Source: an uncultured Alteromonadaceae bacterium
GTDB taxonomy: Bacteria; Pseudomonadota; Gammaproteobacteria; Enterobacterales; Alteromonadaceae
DNA length: 33,987 nt
Reading direction: 5' to 3'
Assembly (NCBI GenBank): GCA_950073835.1
Contig: CATMRP010000035.1
Coordinates: 1 to 33,987, forward strand
The translations under genes and the position numbers were made by a program. Position 1 is the first letter of the stretch. Every line of letters begins with the position of its first letter. The notes below the pieces were generated by a model. That model did no database searches and was not told where the DNA came from. It saw only the letters and a list, made by a program, of their open reading frames with translations. Positions 16,903-24,600 of this stretch are shown here, one piece after another.

Positions 16903-19437
16903 TTAGTAGCTCAGGCGTAAGCCAACTAAGAAACGACGGCCATAACTTTCAGACTGATTCACCGTGTTGTTACCGGCATAACGTAAATCCGTTTCATCGG
17001 TGAGGTTGTTGGCATTAAAATAGAGTGTGGCCGATACCGGGCCGGTGAGATCTTCGGGCAGAATGTATTGCACATTGAAATCCAGACGACTTTGCTCCCC
17101 CCAGTATTCACTTGGATCTTCAATAGGTGAGATCCATTCGTCGCGATACTGGTAGTTCAGCCGGGCAGATAAGCCATAATCTTCATAAAACAACGAGGCG
17201 TTATAAATAAGATCAGACGTGCCGGGTAAATCCAGCGTATCGCCCTGAATAGTCTGAAATTCTGATTCAACGAAGGTAGCGTTAACGCTAATTCCCCAGC
17301 CCATCAGCGCCGGTACAAAATCTTCGGCCATGGCAATCAGATTCAGCTCGATACCGGTTATTTTTCCGTCGGAGCCGTTTACCGGACCGGAAAGCTCCCA
17401 GGTTTCGCCAGCTTGACCGCCGTAGATAGCGCCATCAACGTTTTGCACGTCGGTGTAGATGACGTTATCAACAAAACGGCTGAATACCGATGCAGAGGCT
17501 ATACTGGCCGGTGCAAAGTAATATTCCAGCGTCCCATCCAGACCATAAGACTCTTCGGCTTCCAGTGACGGGTTACCGCCGCTAACCGTGGCGGGTGTTG
17601 TGGTTGGGTTAATACTCGCGGCCGCACGCCATTCCTGATAGTTCGGTCGGTTTACGCCAGTTGAGAACGACAGTCGGGCAATGGTGTTTTCATTGATATT
17701 GTAGTTTAAGTGTGCACTCGGCAATACGTTGATAAAGTCATCACTGTAGTCCACCGGGTTTTGCTCACCGGTTTCACTGTCGATAAGGGTACCAACAGAG
17801 GAGTAATCCGTTTGTTCTACACGTACGCCATATACAACGTTACCCCAGTTAAACTGCGAGTCCATCATGGCATACACTGCCGTGATGTCTTCTTCAATGT
17901 GGGTACGCTCATCGGCCGATGCTGCCGGGAATAACTCGGCCCCCGAGGCTTCCCAGGCTGCACGCAAACCGGTATTGTCCCAGTAGTTGGCATTAATGCT
18001 ATTGGAAGTATTGGATTCCCAGCGTTGGTTAGTCAGAAAGCTGTTTACATCCAGGGAGGTTCCACCGAAAGCCGGGATAAAAGCCAACACGTCAAATTCT
18101 ACCAGGTTCTCGCCTTTTGCTTCGCGCTGATTATATTCGCCGCCTATGGATAGTGTTGAAGGTAACCCCAGGAACGACATATCCTTACTGGCATCCAGCT
18201 TGATTTTATCCGCATCAACGTTCAGCGGTGAATTGATCTTATAAGCATAGGTTGAAGTGGGCCCATAGACGATTTCATCGACAGGCGTTGCCGACGTAAT
18301 GATAGGATCTTCAATGTTAGTAATATCCAAGTCGACCAGGTGAATATCAGCTTCATAACCGTTCAGAAAATCTAATCCCGACTGGTAAATGATGGGCAGT
18401 TGCGATGCAAATTCGGTGGCAGTGAAATTATAGCGTAGCGCCACATCCCAGCCCGCTATCAGAAAGTCACTACCCAGTGTGGTGGTTTGCGTTGAGTTGC
18501 TGTACTCACCGTCTTGTAACAGCCGATTAATGTAAACCGGTGCATTTTCTACTACCGGCCCCACCGGCGAAGTAGCAAAGTTAAACACGTACTGATTTCG
18601 CTGCTCTAAATCGGTAAATTCAGAATACAGGCTAGACACAAAGAACCGCGTGCCATTGCCCGAACGATACTCAAGTCGGCCACCGTAGGCTTCATCTTCA
18701 CGGGTTATTTTATAACTGCGCATATCAATGCTGTTAACCGCGCCATCTGCAGTTAAATCATATTCGCGGTTATCGGTAATCTGCTGACGGCTGTTTTTTG
18801 AATAAAACGCCATGATGCCGAAGTGGTCGTTAGAAAAAGACAAACGTGAGCCCAGCTTCTCCACGTCGCCGCCACCCAATTGTTGCTCGCCCATGCCCAC
18901 ATCAAGGTCGGCTGTAAAGCCTTCACGGTCGAACGGGTTAAAGGTTTCGATATTGACGTACCCGGCCACGGCCTCACCGGTCATTGACGGCAGTACGGCT
19001 TTATTTACCTCAATGCGACGGGTAATCACCGATGGAAACGAGTCAAAGCGTGGGATTCGGCCATTTTCAGCACCCGGTACATCTATGCCATCAAAGCCAA
19101 TAGCCGTGTAACGAAAAGGCATGCCCCTGAAGTTGATATAACGTGCCTGCCCCTGATCCCGTTCGATGGCCAGGCCGGGCACCCGACCAAGCGAGTCCGC
19201 CAGGTTTTGATCAGGAAAACGGCCAATGGTATCGGCAGCAATGACTTCCATCACATTGGATGCCACACGCTTGGCTTCGATAGCCGCCGTTTGGCTGTCT
19301 TTAATGGGTGAGGCTAATGCAACGACCTCTTCGATTTGCTGACTATCATCCTGGCTCATCTGCTGAGCATCTGACGAGGGTACAAAAAGGCCCAGTGCGG
19401 CCATTACCGAGACGGTAAGATAACAACGTGGTTGCAT
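16903..19437 (-). CDS. TonB-dependent receptor (TonB-Xanth-Caul/TIGR01782-like)
   Basis: This is an outer-membrane active importer of about 844 residues. A signal peptide ends near SDAQQ. The plug shows the subfamily pattern IGRFPDQNLADSLGRVPGLAIERD, then YINFRGM and TAIGFDGIDVPG. A barrel of over 600 residues follows, ending RFLVGLRLSY with a C-terminal aromatic. I chose the ATG at 19437, which has GGAG 6 bp upstream; a longer frame exists from TTG at 19449. TIGR01782 receptors usually import complex organic nutrients. Here the gene has an upstream Pho-box-like site and is followed 55 bp later by an exported phosphatase. An organophosphate ligand is a reasonable inference. It lies 125 bp downstream of the membrane winged-helix-like gene on the same strand. 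Confidence 0.92.
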   Translation of the reverse strand: MQPRCYLTVSVMAALGLFVPSSDAQQMSQDDSQQIEEVVALASPIKDSQTAAIEAKRVASNVMEVIAADTIGRFPDQNLADSLGRVPGLAIERDQGQARYINFRGMPFRYTAIGFDGIDVPGAENGRIPRFDSFPSVITRRIEVNKAVLPSMTGEAVAGYVNIETFNPFDREGFTADLDVGMGEQQLGGGDVEKLGSRLSFSNDHFGIMAFYSKNSRQQITDNREYDLTADGAVNSIDMRSYKITREDEAYGGRLEYRSGNGTRFFVSSLYSEFTDLEQRNQYVFNFATSPVGPVVENAPVYINRLLQDGEYSNSTQTTTLGSDFLIAGWDVALRYNFTATEFASQLPIIYQSGLDFLNGYEADIHLVDLDITNIEDPIITSATPVDEIVYGPTSTYAYKINSPLNVDADKIKLDASKDMSFLGLPSTLSIGGEYNQREAKGENLVEFDVLAFIPAFGGTSLDVNSFLTNQRWESNTSNSINANYWDNTGLRAAWEASGAELFPAASADERTHIEEDITAVYAMMDSQFNWGNVVYGVRVEQTDYSSVGTLIDSETGEQNPVDYSDDFINVLPSAHLNYNINENTIARLSFSTGVNRPNYQEWRAAASINPTTTPATVSGGNPSLEAEESYGLDGTLEYYFAPASIASASVFSRFVDNVIYTDVQNVDGAIYGGQAGETWELSGPVNGSDGKITGIELNLIAMAEDFVPALMGWGISVNATFVESEFQTIQGDTLDLPGTSDLIYNASLFYEDYGLSARLNYQYRDEWISPIEDPSEYWGEQSRLDFNVQYILPEDLTGPVSATLYFNANNLTDETDLRYAGNNTVNQSESYGRRFLVGLRLSY

Positions 19438-19469
19438 GAAATTCTCCAACGCATAATAAAGTTGCGGCG

Positions 19470-19503
19470 AGTCTGCAAAACCTCAATGACAACCATGTGA
19501 CAG
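19470..19503 (-). promoter_or_regulatory. Pho-box-like site upstream of the TonB receptor gene
   Basis: On the minus strand, CTGTCACATGGTTGTCAT (19486-19503) is two direct half-sites, CTGTCAC and TTGTCAT, 11 bp apart. It matches the Pho-box consensus CTGTCATAWAWCTGTCAY at 14 of 18 positions. The hexamer 10 bp downstream is CAGACT (19470-19475), a poor -10 (3 of 6), which is the weak point. The box is about 50 bp upstream of the start codon. Confidence 0.6.
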
Positions 19504-19522
19504 GGATATCTGAAACTAAAAT

Positions 19523-19532
19523 GAGATATCTC
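19523..19532. promoter_or_regulatory. 10-bp palindrome upstream of the Pho-box-like site
   Basis: GAGATATCTC is a perfect palindrome 20 bp upstream of the Pho-box-like site, and GATATC recurs at 19505-19510. It could be a second operator in the receptor promoter. The tract is AT-rich, so chance is possible. Confidence 0.25.
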
Positions 19533-19562
19533 TAAAATTGAAAAACACTTATATTCAATGAG

Positions 19563-20738
19563 TTATATTATTTTAAATTTTTCTTTCGGCGCTTGAATCC
19601 GATACAGATAGCGCAGTGACGTTTGCTCTCTTTGCCCTTCAAATAAGAAAGGTGAGGCCAATTCTTCGCCTAAAGCAGCTATCATTTCGTCTTTAATTTT
19701 ATTGCGATTCTGGTCTAACTTTTTAGCGGTCAGTCCGTTGCGGGCGAGATCGTTGATGGCCTTTCCATGGCCACCATATTGCTCCATTAAGTCAATCAGT
19801 TCTGCGGCCAGTTCGTGATCAGCTTTTGTCGTAATAGGGTTAAGCACCCAGCCGTCTTCACACTGCATACGCTTTTGCGCGTACCACAGGTAGTAGTAAT
19901 AAGGCGTAGCCGTTAGCTTAATTTCGATGCCTTTAATAGTAAGCAGCTGGTTTGCAGCATCAAAACACAATTGTTCAGGTAAGCGAAATGCATTGTGGAA
20001 TGCTTGTTCTTCATCTTTAAAGCGGGTAAACAGCAAGCCGAGCCAGGCCAATTCCCGTTGGGTTAGATGATTCAGTTGGAAACGCTTTACTAACACCAGC
20101 CATTGACTGTGTGCAAATCCAGCTAAGGGGGGATAACCAATGAGGGTTTCGATTATGTCCCTCACCTGTTCATTGGCAACAGCAACTTCCCTGGCTTCTT
20201 CACGCGTTAACCCTAATCGCTGCCAGTAAGTGATCCGGGCTGCCAGCCGTTGGCACACTGGCGCGGGGATATATTGCAGCACAACGAACAGGATCACCGC
20301 TAGTAAAAACTGGCTCCCTGCTAAAGTACTCCAGCGAATACTGCAATCCAGTGCACCGCTGTAACTTAAGTGATGGTAGGGATCATCCAGTGATAAACGA
20401 AAAAACAGTAATTGACGCCAGTGCTCAGTATTACTTAATGGCGCGGTAGCGGCTAAATTAGTCACCTGGCACTGGCCAAGTACCGTCAGCGGACTTTGCG
20501 GCCGCACCTGCTCAAGGGCATGGCGGATTTTAGCCACAATAAAGCCGACCGCTTCATCATCCATGTTGCCGGAGTAGATTTTATTCGGCGTCAGCGAATC
20601 ATAAGTCACACCGTAGTGTTCCTTAATGGAAGTTAATAGTGTCCATTTCGACCAGGCCAGCGACACCATACACAACATTAAGCCGGTCAGAATCACCCCA
20701 ATGAGCTGCTTGGTAGTCAATCGTTTCATTACTGACAT
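19563..20738 (-). CDS. Membrane-anchored protein with cytoplasmic winged-helix-like C-terminus
   Basis: I do not recognise this 391-residue protein as a named family. Two hydrophobic helices (about 12-29 and 138-157) enclose a periplasmic region of about 105 residues with C90 and C132. The remainder (158-391) should be cytoplasmic. Residues about 254-382 resemble an OmpR/PhoB winged helix: an N-terminal beta-hairpin (LCFDAANQLLTIKGIEIKL), the helical YYYYLWYAQKR, and a C-terminal helix LDQNRNKIKDEMIAALG leading to a wing ending RYLYRI. This would be a ToxR-like one-component regulator with reversed domain order. It follows the binding-protein-like gene, with a 10-bp overlap, or TAATG stop-start sharing if it starts at the ATG at 20729. 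The fold is inferred, not demonstrated. Confidence 0.6.
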   Translation of the reverse strand: MSVMKRLTTKQLIGVILTGLMLCMVSLAWSKWTLLTSIKEHYGVTYDSLTPNKIYSGNMDDEAVGFIVAKIRHALEQVRPQSPLTVLGQCQVTNLAATAPLSNTEHWRQLLFFRLSLDDPYHHLSYSGALDCSIRWSTLAGSQFLLAVILFVVLQYIPAPVCQRLAARITYWQRLGLTREEAREVAVANEQVRDIIETLIGYPPLAGFAHSQWLVLVKRFQLNHLTQRELAWLGLLFTRFKDEEQAFHNAFRLPEQLCFDAANQLLTIKGIEIKLTATPYYYYLWYAQKRMQCEDGWVLNPITTKADHELAAELIDLMEQYGGHGKAINDLARNGLTAKKLDQNRNKIKDEMIAALGEELASPFLFEGQREQTSLRYLYRIQAPKEKFKII

Positions 20739-21550
20739 CCCGACTGCGACGTCTCAACCGAGATTAAGTTTAGGATCCTGGTTAAATACTCAACTATGGG
20801 ACTCAGCGCGTCGGCCAGTTCACACCGAACCTTATCGGGAAGGTCATTGGTTACAAACAGGGTGGCGCTATTCCGATCGGTAATTTTAACACTGTGCAGC
20901 CCATCCTCCCTGCCGTTACGAAACACAGCTATGGTACTGATCATATCGACTTCGCGATTGTCAAAGGCTTCGTACAACGAGTAATTATCAGCATAATAAT
21001 GTATATCAAGGTCATCTATATTACTGGAACGCGCCTTTAAATCCTGTAACGGCAACAAGTAGTGTGTGTGACTCAGGTTATCTTCTACCAGGCCAATGCG
21101 CTGGTTAGCCAGTGTAGAAAAGTCGATAGCCTGATGGCTAAACCAGAACACTGAAAACCCATCAAAGGAAATAATCGGCGAGTAGAGCAGCGAAAAATGC
21201 GGTACCAGCCCTTTCAGGCTGTGCTCGCGCCCCATAATCACCTCAAAATCCTGATTCAGAATATTTACCGCCGTCACGGTTTCGCGGGGTTGCCATGACA
21301 AACGCACGCTACCGTAGTGTTGTTGTATTACCGGTGAGTTACACAGTGACCCGGTGATCTTATGAGCCTCGATAGGCATGTAGACCTGTATGCTAAGTTG
21401 CGATGTTAACCCTGATCCGGTTTGGCACTGCACCTCATTGAGTGGGCCTATTTGTAAAGGTGATGTCTGATGGCGGGTTAGCAACAGGTCAGCCGCCACC
21501 GTTCCGATAACACAACAGCAAATTATCAAGACATAGTGAAAGCGCGACAT
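20729..21550 (-). CDS. Periplasmic binding-protein-like (PhnD/PstS-type fold) protein
   Basis: The 273-residue protein has one N-terminal hydrophobic segment (5-22, with CCC at 11-13), serving as signal or anchor. The body looks like a type 2 periplasmic binding protein of the PhnD/phosphate class. DFSTLANQRIGLVEDNLSHTHYLLPL (143-168) resembles the strand-helix that grips the ligand. DNYSLYEAFDNREVDMIST (188-206) matches the usual final lobe motif in which a helix with xxGxVDA is followed by a strand. Cysteines at about 42, 70, 223 and 272 could form disulfides. No ABC permease or ATPase is nearby. Tight coupling to the membrane winged-helix-like gene suggests a sensor subunit, not a transporter component. 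A Pho-box-like promoter precedes it. Confidence 0.6.
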   Translation of the reverse strand: MSRFHYVLIICCCVIGTVAADLLLTRHQTSPLQIGPLNEVQCQTGSGLTSQLSIQVYMPIEAHKITGSLCNSPVIQQHYGSVRLSWQPRETVTAVNILNQDFEVIMGREHSLKGLVPHFSLLYSPIISFDGFSVFWFSHQAIDFSTLANQRIGLVEDNLSHTHYLLPLQDLKARSSNIDDLDIHYYADNYSLYEAFDNREVDMISTIAVFRNGREDGLHSVKITDRNSATLFVTNDLPDKVRCELADALSPIVEYLTRILNLISVETSQSGCQ

Positions 21551-21580
21551 GAAGACTAGACAGTAGAGAACCCAGCCATA

Positions 21581-21614
21581 AGTTTATGATGATTAGGTGA
21601 CAACTTTGTGACTG
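21581..21614 (-). promoter_or_regulatory. Pho box and -10 of the binding-protein-like/winged-helix-like operon
   Basis: On the minus strand, CAGTCACAAAGTTGTCAC (21597-21614) differs from the E. coli phoA Pho box, as I recall it, at only 2 of 18 positions. Its two half-sites are 11 bp apart. Exactly 10 bp downstream lies TAAACT (21581-21586), a 4-of-6 match to the -10, about 30 bp before the start codon. This is the layout of a PhoB-activated promoter. Confidence 0.7.
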
Positions 21615-21647
21615 TCCACATTACGCGTTGTTACTTTGTGACTGTCC
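21603..21647. repeat. 15-bp direct repeat: tandem operator with a partial second Pho box
   Basis: ACTTTGTGACTGTCC occurs at 21603-21617 and 21633-21647, a 30-bp period. Read on the minus strand, the distal copy forms CAGTCACAAAGTAACAAC (21627-21644), in which the first half-site is intact and the second degenerate. The pair lies in the divergent region with ridA and could affect both directions. Confidence 0.75.
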
Positions 21648-21737
21648 TGATCGCACGATGTCAGGCTATTTTTACTGGCCTTGTGCCGCGACTTTTGTAC
21701 AATCACGTCAACTGATATCCAGGCTAAGACTAAATTA

Positions 21738-22100
21738 ATGAAAATCCACCGTATTACCCCCACCCAGCGTTGGTCAGACATCACCGTTTTTAACGGCATT
21801 GCCAACTTTGTTGAAGTACCTGAAACAGACCAAGTTCTGGAAATTGAAGGTCAGGTCAGCGCTATTTTTGCCCAGGCAGAGGCTTCTCTGGCTTTGATCG
21901 ACAGCGATAAGTCGCGCATTCTGAGTGTGACGATATACATTACCGATTTTAGCCTGGTCGACCGCCTGAATGCCGTGTGGGATGCCTGGTTCGATGAGGG
22001 CACAGCACCAAGCCGCGCGTGCGTGAAAGTAGAACTGGCCGACCCGGACTGGCTGCTGGAAATGGCCTTTACCGTGGCTGCGGGCGAAGCCTATTTATAA
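21738..22100 (+). CDS. RidA/YjgF family protein
   Basis: The 120-residue protein has the RidA (YjgF/YER057c/UK114) fold. Motifs include VSAIFAQAEASLALIDSDKSRILSVTIYITD in the middle and APSRACVKVEL with the arginine that binds the substrate carboxylate. A glutamate-bearing LLEMAFTVAA strand ends the fold. RidA enzymes hydrolyse reactive enamine/imine intermediates; the SRACV context and LEMAF variation place it outside canonical RidA, so activity is uncertain. The start is ATG at 21738, which matches the family N-terminus, although its ribosome-binding site is weak; a longer frame begins at 21681. It is divergent from the binding-protein-like operon and has no evident functional link to it. 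Confidence 0.85.
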   Translation: MKIHRITPTQRWSDITVFNGIANFVEVPETDQVLEIEGQVSAIFAQAEASLALIDSDKSRILSVTIYITDFSLVDRLNAVWDAWFDEGTAPSRACVKVELADPDWLLEMAFTVAAGEAYL

Positions 22101-22102
22101 GC

Positions 22103-22134
22103 CTTTAGGGAGCGGTTTCGGCCGCTCCCTAAAG
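22103..22134. terminator. Hairpin between convergent ridA-like and acyl-CoA synthetase genes
   Basis: CTTTAGGGAGCGG pairs perfectly with CCGCTCCCTAAAG (13 bp) around a 6-nt loop. It fills almost all of the 39-bp gap between convergent stop codons. T-runs are short on both sides, so efficiency is unclear, but position and stability suggest a shared bidirectional terminator. Confidence 0.65.
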
Positions 22135-22139
22135 TATAA

Positions 22140-23780
22140 TCAGCTTTCTTTCACCTGATTACGCAACACAAATTTCTGAATTTTACCGGTGGACGTTTTC
22201 GGTAGCTCACCGAATACGATTTTCTTTGGCACTTTAAAACGTGCCATATTGTTGCGGCAAAATTCGATTACCTCGTCGGCGCTTACCTGCATACCATCCT
22301 TGAGCTTAATAAACGCGGCGGGCACTTCTCCCCACTTTTCATCCGGCTGAGCCACTACGGCCGCTTCAATAATAGCCGGGTGGCGATAAAGCACGTCTTC
22401 TACCTCGATACTCGATATATTTTCCCCACCGGAGATAATAATGTCTTTAGAACGATCCTTAATTTCAACATAACCGTCGCGATGCCACACAGCCAAATCA
22501 CCGGAGTGGAACCAGCCGCCAGCAAAGGCATCTTCGGTAGTTGAAGGATTTTTTAAATAGCCTTTCATTACCACGTTGCCGCGCATTAAAATTTCGCCCA
22601 CGGTTTTACCATCCTGGGGTACCGGCTCCAGGCTAGCGGGGTTGGCTACCATGATGTCTTCCTGCATAGGCACCTTGACGCCCTGCCGTGCTTTCTTTCT
22701 GGCCTTCTCTTCAATCGGTAGCTCGTCCCACTCGTCGTGCCAGGCACATACTACACAAGGGCCGTAGGTCTCGGTTAAGCCGTACACATGGGTGACTGCA
22801 AAGCCCATTTCTTCCATGCCCTGAATAACCGCTGCCGGTGGTGCCGCACCTGCCGTCATTACACTCACCTGATGCTCAATGCCCTGCTTTAACTCATCCG
22901 GTGCATTGTTGAGCATATTCAGCACGATGGGCGCACCGCAGAAATAGTTCACCCCGTCTTCTTTGATGGCATGGAAAATCGCATCAGGGCGAACATGACG
23001 CAGGCACACACTCACGCCGGCATTGGCGGCGATGGTCCACGGAAAGCACCAGCCATTGCAGTGGAACATGGGTAACGTCCACAAATAACGGGGGTGCGGC
23101 GCCATATTCCACGACACAATATTGCTTACCGCATTAAGGTACGCGCCACGGTGGTGATACACAACGCCCTTGGGATCGCCGGTAGTGCCCGACGTATAGT
23201 TAAGCGTAATAGCATCCCACTCATTATCAGGCAGCGACCACTCATAACCGGCCGCATCGCCACTGGCAATAAACGCCTCGTAGTCCATTTCGCCAATCAG
23301 TTCGCCGCCTTCGTAGTAGGGGTCATCAATATCAATCACTAACGGCTTTTTGCTGAGCATCTTTATCGCTTTGCTAACCACGTCGGAAAACTCGCGGTCG
23401 ACAACCACTACCCTGGCCTCACCATGCTGCAAGATAAACGCGATGGCTTCGGCATCAAGGCGAATATTAACGGCGTTTAAGACCGCCCCGGTCATCGGCA
23501 CGCCGAAGTGAGCTTCAAACAGTTCAGGTAAGTTGGGCGAGATAAACGCCACGGTGTCGCCCTTGCCGATGCCCCACTGGGTAAGTGCACTGGCCAGCTG
23601 TTGGGTGCGATCATAAGTCTCGGCCCAGGTGCGGCGGGTCTGCTGATGAATCACCGCCAGATGATTGGGATACACCGCCGCGGTTCGTTTGATAAAAGAC
23701 AACGGGCTTAAGGCCGCAAAGTTAGCCGGGGTCTGGTCGAGTCCTAGCGCGTAGGGGTTGTGATGATGTGTAGGGTTCAT
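22140..23780 (-). CDS. AMP-binding acyl-CoA synthetase
   Basis: From the ATG at 23780 this is a protein of about 546 residues of the adenylate-forming (ANL) superfamily. Motifs in order: LNYTSGTTGDPKGVVYHHRG (P-loop A3), HVYGLTETYGPC (A5), GWFHSGDLAVWHRDGYVEIKDRSKD (A7/A8) and PKTSTGKIQK with the catalytic lysine near the end. It activates a carboxylic acid to an acyl-AMP and then an acyl-CoA in the cytosol. Sequence style resembles the medium-chain/DmdB-like group; the exact acid is unknown. The 23780 start has AAGGA 5 bp upstream and avoids a 15-residue extension that would cover a PsrA-like operator. It is divergent from the DUF3237 gene. Confidence 0.9.
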   Translation of the reverse strand: MNPTHHHNPYALGLDQTPANFAALSPLSFIKRTAAVYPNHLAVIHQQTRRTWAETYDRTQQLASALTQWGIGKGDTVAFISPNLPELFEAHFGVPMTGAVLNAVNIRLDAEAIAFILQHGEARVVVVDREFSDVVSKAIKMLSKKPLVIDIDDPYYEGGELIGEMDYEAFIASGDAAGYEWSLPDNEWDAITLNYTSGTTGDPKGVVYHHRGAYLNAVSNIVSWNMAPHPRYLWTLPMFHCNGWCFPWTIAANAGVSVCLRHVRPDAIFHAIKEDGVNYFCGAPIVLNMLNNAPDELKQGIEHQVSVMTAGAAPPAAVIQGMEEMGFAVTHVYGLTETYGPCVVCAWHDEWDELPIEEKARKKARQGVKVPMQEDIMVANPASLEPVPQDGKTVGEILMRGNVVMKGYLKNPSTTEDAFAGGWFHSGDLAVWHRDGYVEIKDRSKDIIISGGENISSIEVEDVLYRHPAIIEAAVVAQPDEKWGEVPAAFIKLKDGMQVSADEVIEFCRNNMARFKVPKKIVFGELPKTSTGKIQKFVLRNQVKES

Positions 23781-23796
23781 GGGTATCCTTATCGCA

Positions 23797-23813
23797 TTCA
23801 AACAAGTGTTTAA
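23797..23813. promoter_or_regulatory. PsrA-like operator upstream of acyl-CoA synthetase
   Basis: TTCAAACAAGTGTTTAA is a near-palindrome with the core CAAAC-N4-GTTT typical of PsrA, the fatty-acid-responsive TetR repressor of many gammaproteobacteria. It lies 17 bp upstream of the preferred acyl-CoA synthetase start. The match is to my recollection of the consensus. Confidence 0.45.
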
Positions 23814-24033
23814 TTTATTCCCCATATTAGACTCTTGTTTAAGCTAAGCAAACTAGCCGATGGTCTTATATCAGTGCGTTTTGATATTTGGTGGTAATCA
23901 ATCTTGCAGAAACTGACAAATTGAAAGAGAAGCGTCCAATTACAGAATATAGGCTAGCCAGACTTTTTAGGAAGCATTACTATCCAGCATTAATTTACAC
24001 CCTATTAACATAATCATTGGATATCAACCAGCT

Positions 24034-24555
24034 ATGCGTATTTTGTTAGTTTTGCTTTCCCTTATATCAGCTTTTCCAGCGATGGCAGATGAACTGGCCA
24101 GGCCGGAGCTGGAGTTTATTTTTAAGGCCTTTGTTACCCTGGATGAACCCCATGAACTGGGCAACACCAAGTACGGTAAGCGCCGGATTATCGGCATTAA
24201 TGGCGGCACCTTTAAAGGGCCTCTAATGCAGGGTGTGGTGCTCGATGGTGGCGCTGACTTGCAAACGGTGCGGGCCGATGGCACCGCCGATCTGGTGGCC
24301 AAATACAGCTTGAAAACTGATGATGGCCGCGTTATTTATATCCAGAACTCGGGGATTCGTACTGCATCGCCAGAAGTACTCGCCAAACTGGCCAAAGGTG
24401 AGGCGGTTCCCTCGTCGGAGTATTACATGCGCACCGCTGCCACACTGGAAGTTAACGAAGACAGTCCTTATGCGTGGTTAAATAAAAGCGTGATCATTGC
24501 TACCGGCCGGCGTAATGCCGACAGCGTAGAGCTGGATTATTATCGGGTTAAATAA
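24034..24555 (+). CDS. DUF3237 family protein with signal peptide
   Basis: The 173-residue protein has a cleavable signal (about 1-18, ending PAMA) and a single DUF3237 domain. Recognisable segments are LEFIFKAFVTLDEPHELG, KRRIIGINGGTFKGPLMQGVVLDGGADLQTVRADGTADL and RTAATLEVNEDSPYAWLNKSVIIATGRR. The domain is a small beta-barrel of unknown function; some members lie near aromatic or terpenoid catabolic genes. Export to the periplasm is less usual for the family. It is divergent from the acyl-CoA synthetase gene with about 250 bp between their starts. A shared pathway is possible but not shown. Confidence 0.8.
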   Translation: MRILLVLLSLISAFPAMADELARPELEFIFKAFVTLDEPHELGNTKYGKRRIIGINGGTFKGPLMQGVVLDGGADLQTVRADGTADLVAKYSLKTDDGRVIYIQNSGIRTASPEVLAKLAKGEAVPSSEYYMRTAATLEVNEDSPYAWLNKSVIIATGRRNADSVELDYYRVK

Positions 24556-24560
24556 ATCGC

Positions 24561-24578
24561 GGGGCGATGTGTCGCCCC
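24561..24578. terminator. Hairpin between convergent DUF3237 and lipoprotein genes
   Basis: GGGGCGA pairs perfectly with TCGCCCC around a TGTG loop, 5 bp after the DUF3237 stop codon. There is no T-run, so termination is plausible but not certain. Confidence 0.4.
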
Positions 24579-24600
24579 AGCATATCAACGTTGGTGTCGG

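Noticed and set aside
20729-21550. ABC transporter substrate-binding subunit
   Set aside because: The fold looks right, but no permease or ATPase gene is adjacent, and the gene is coupled to a regulator-like membrane protein.
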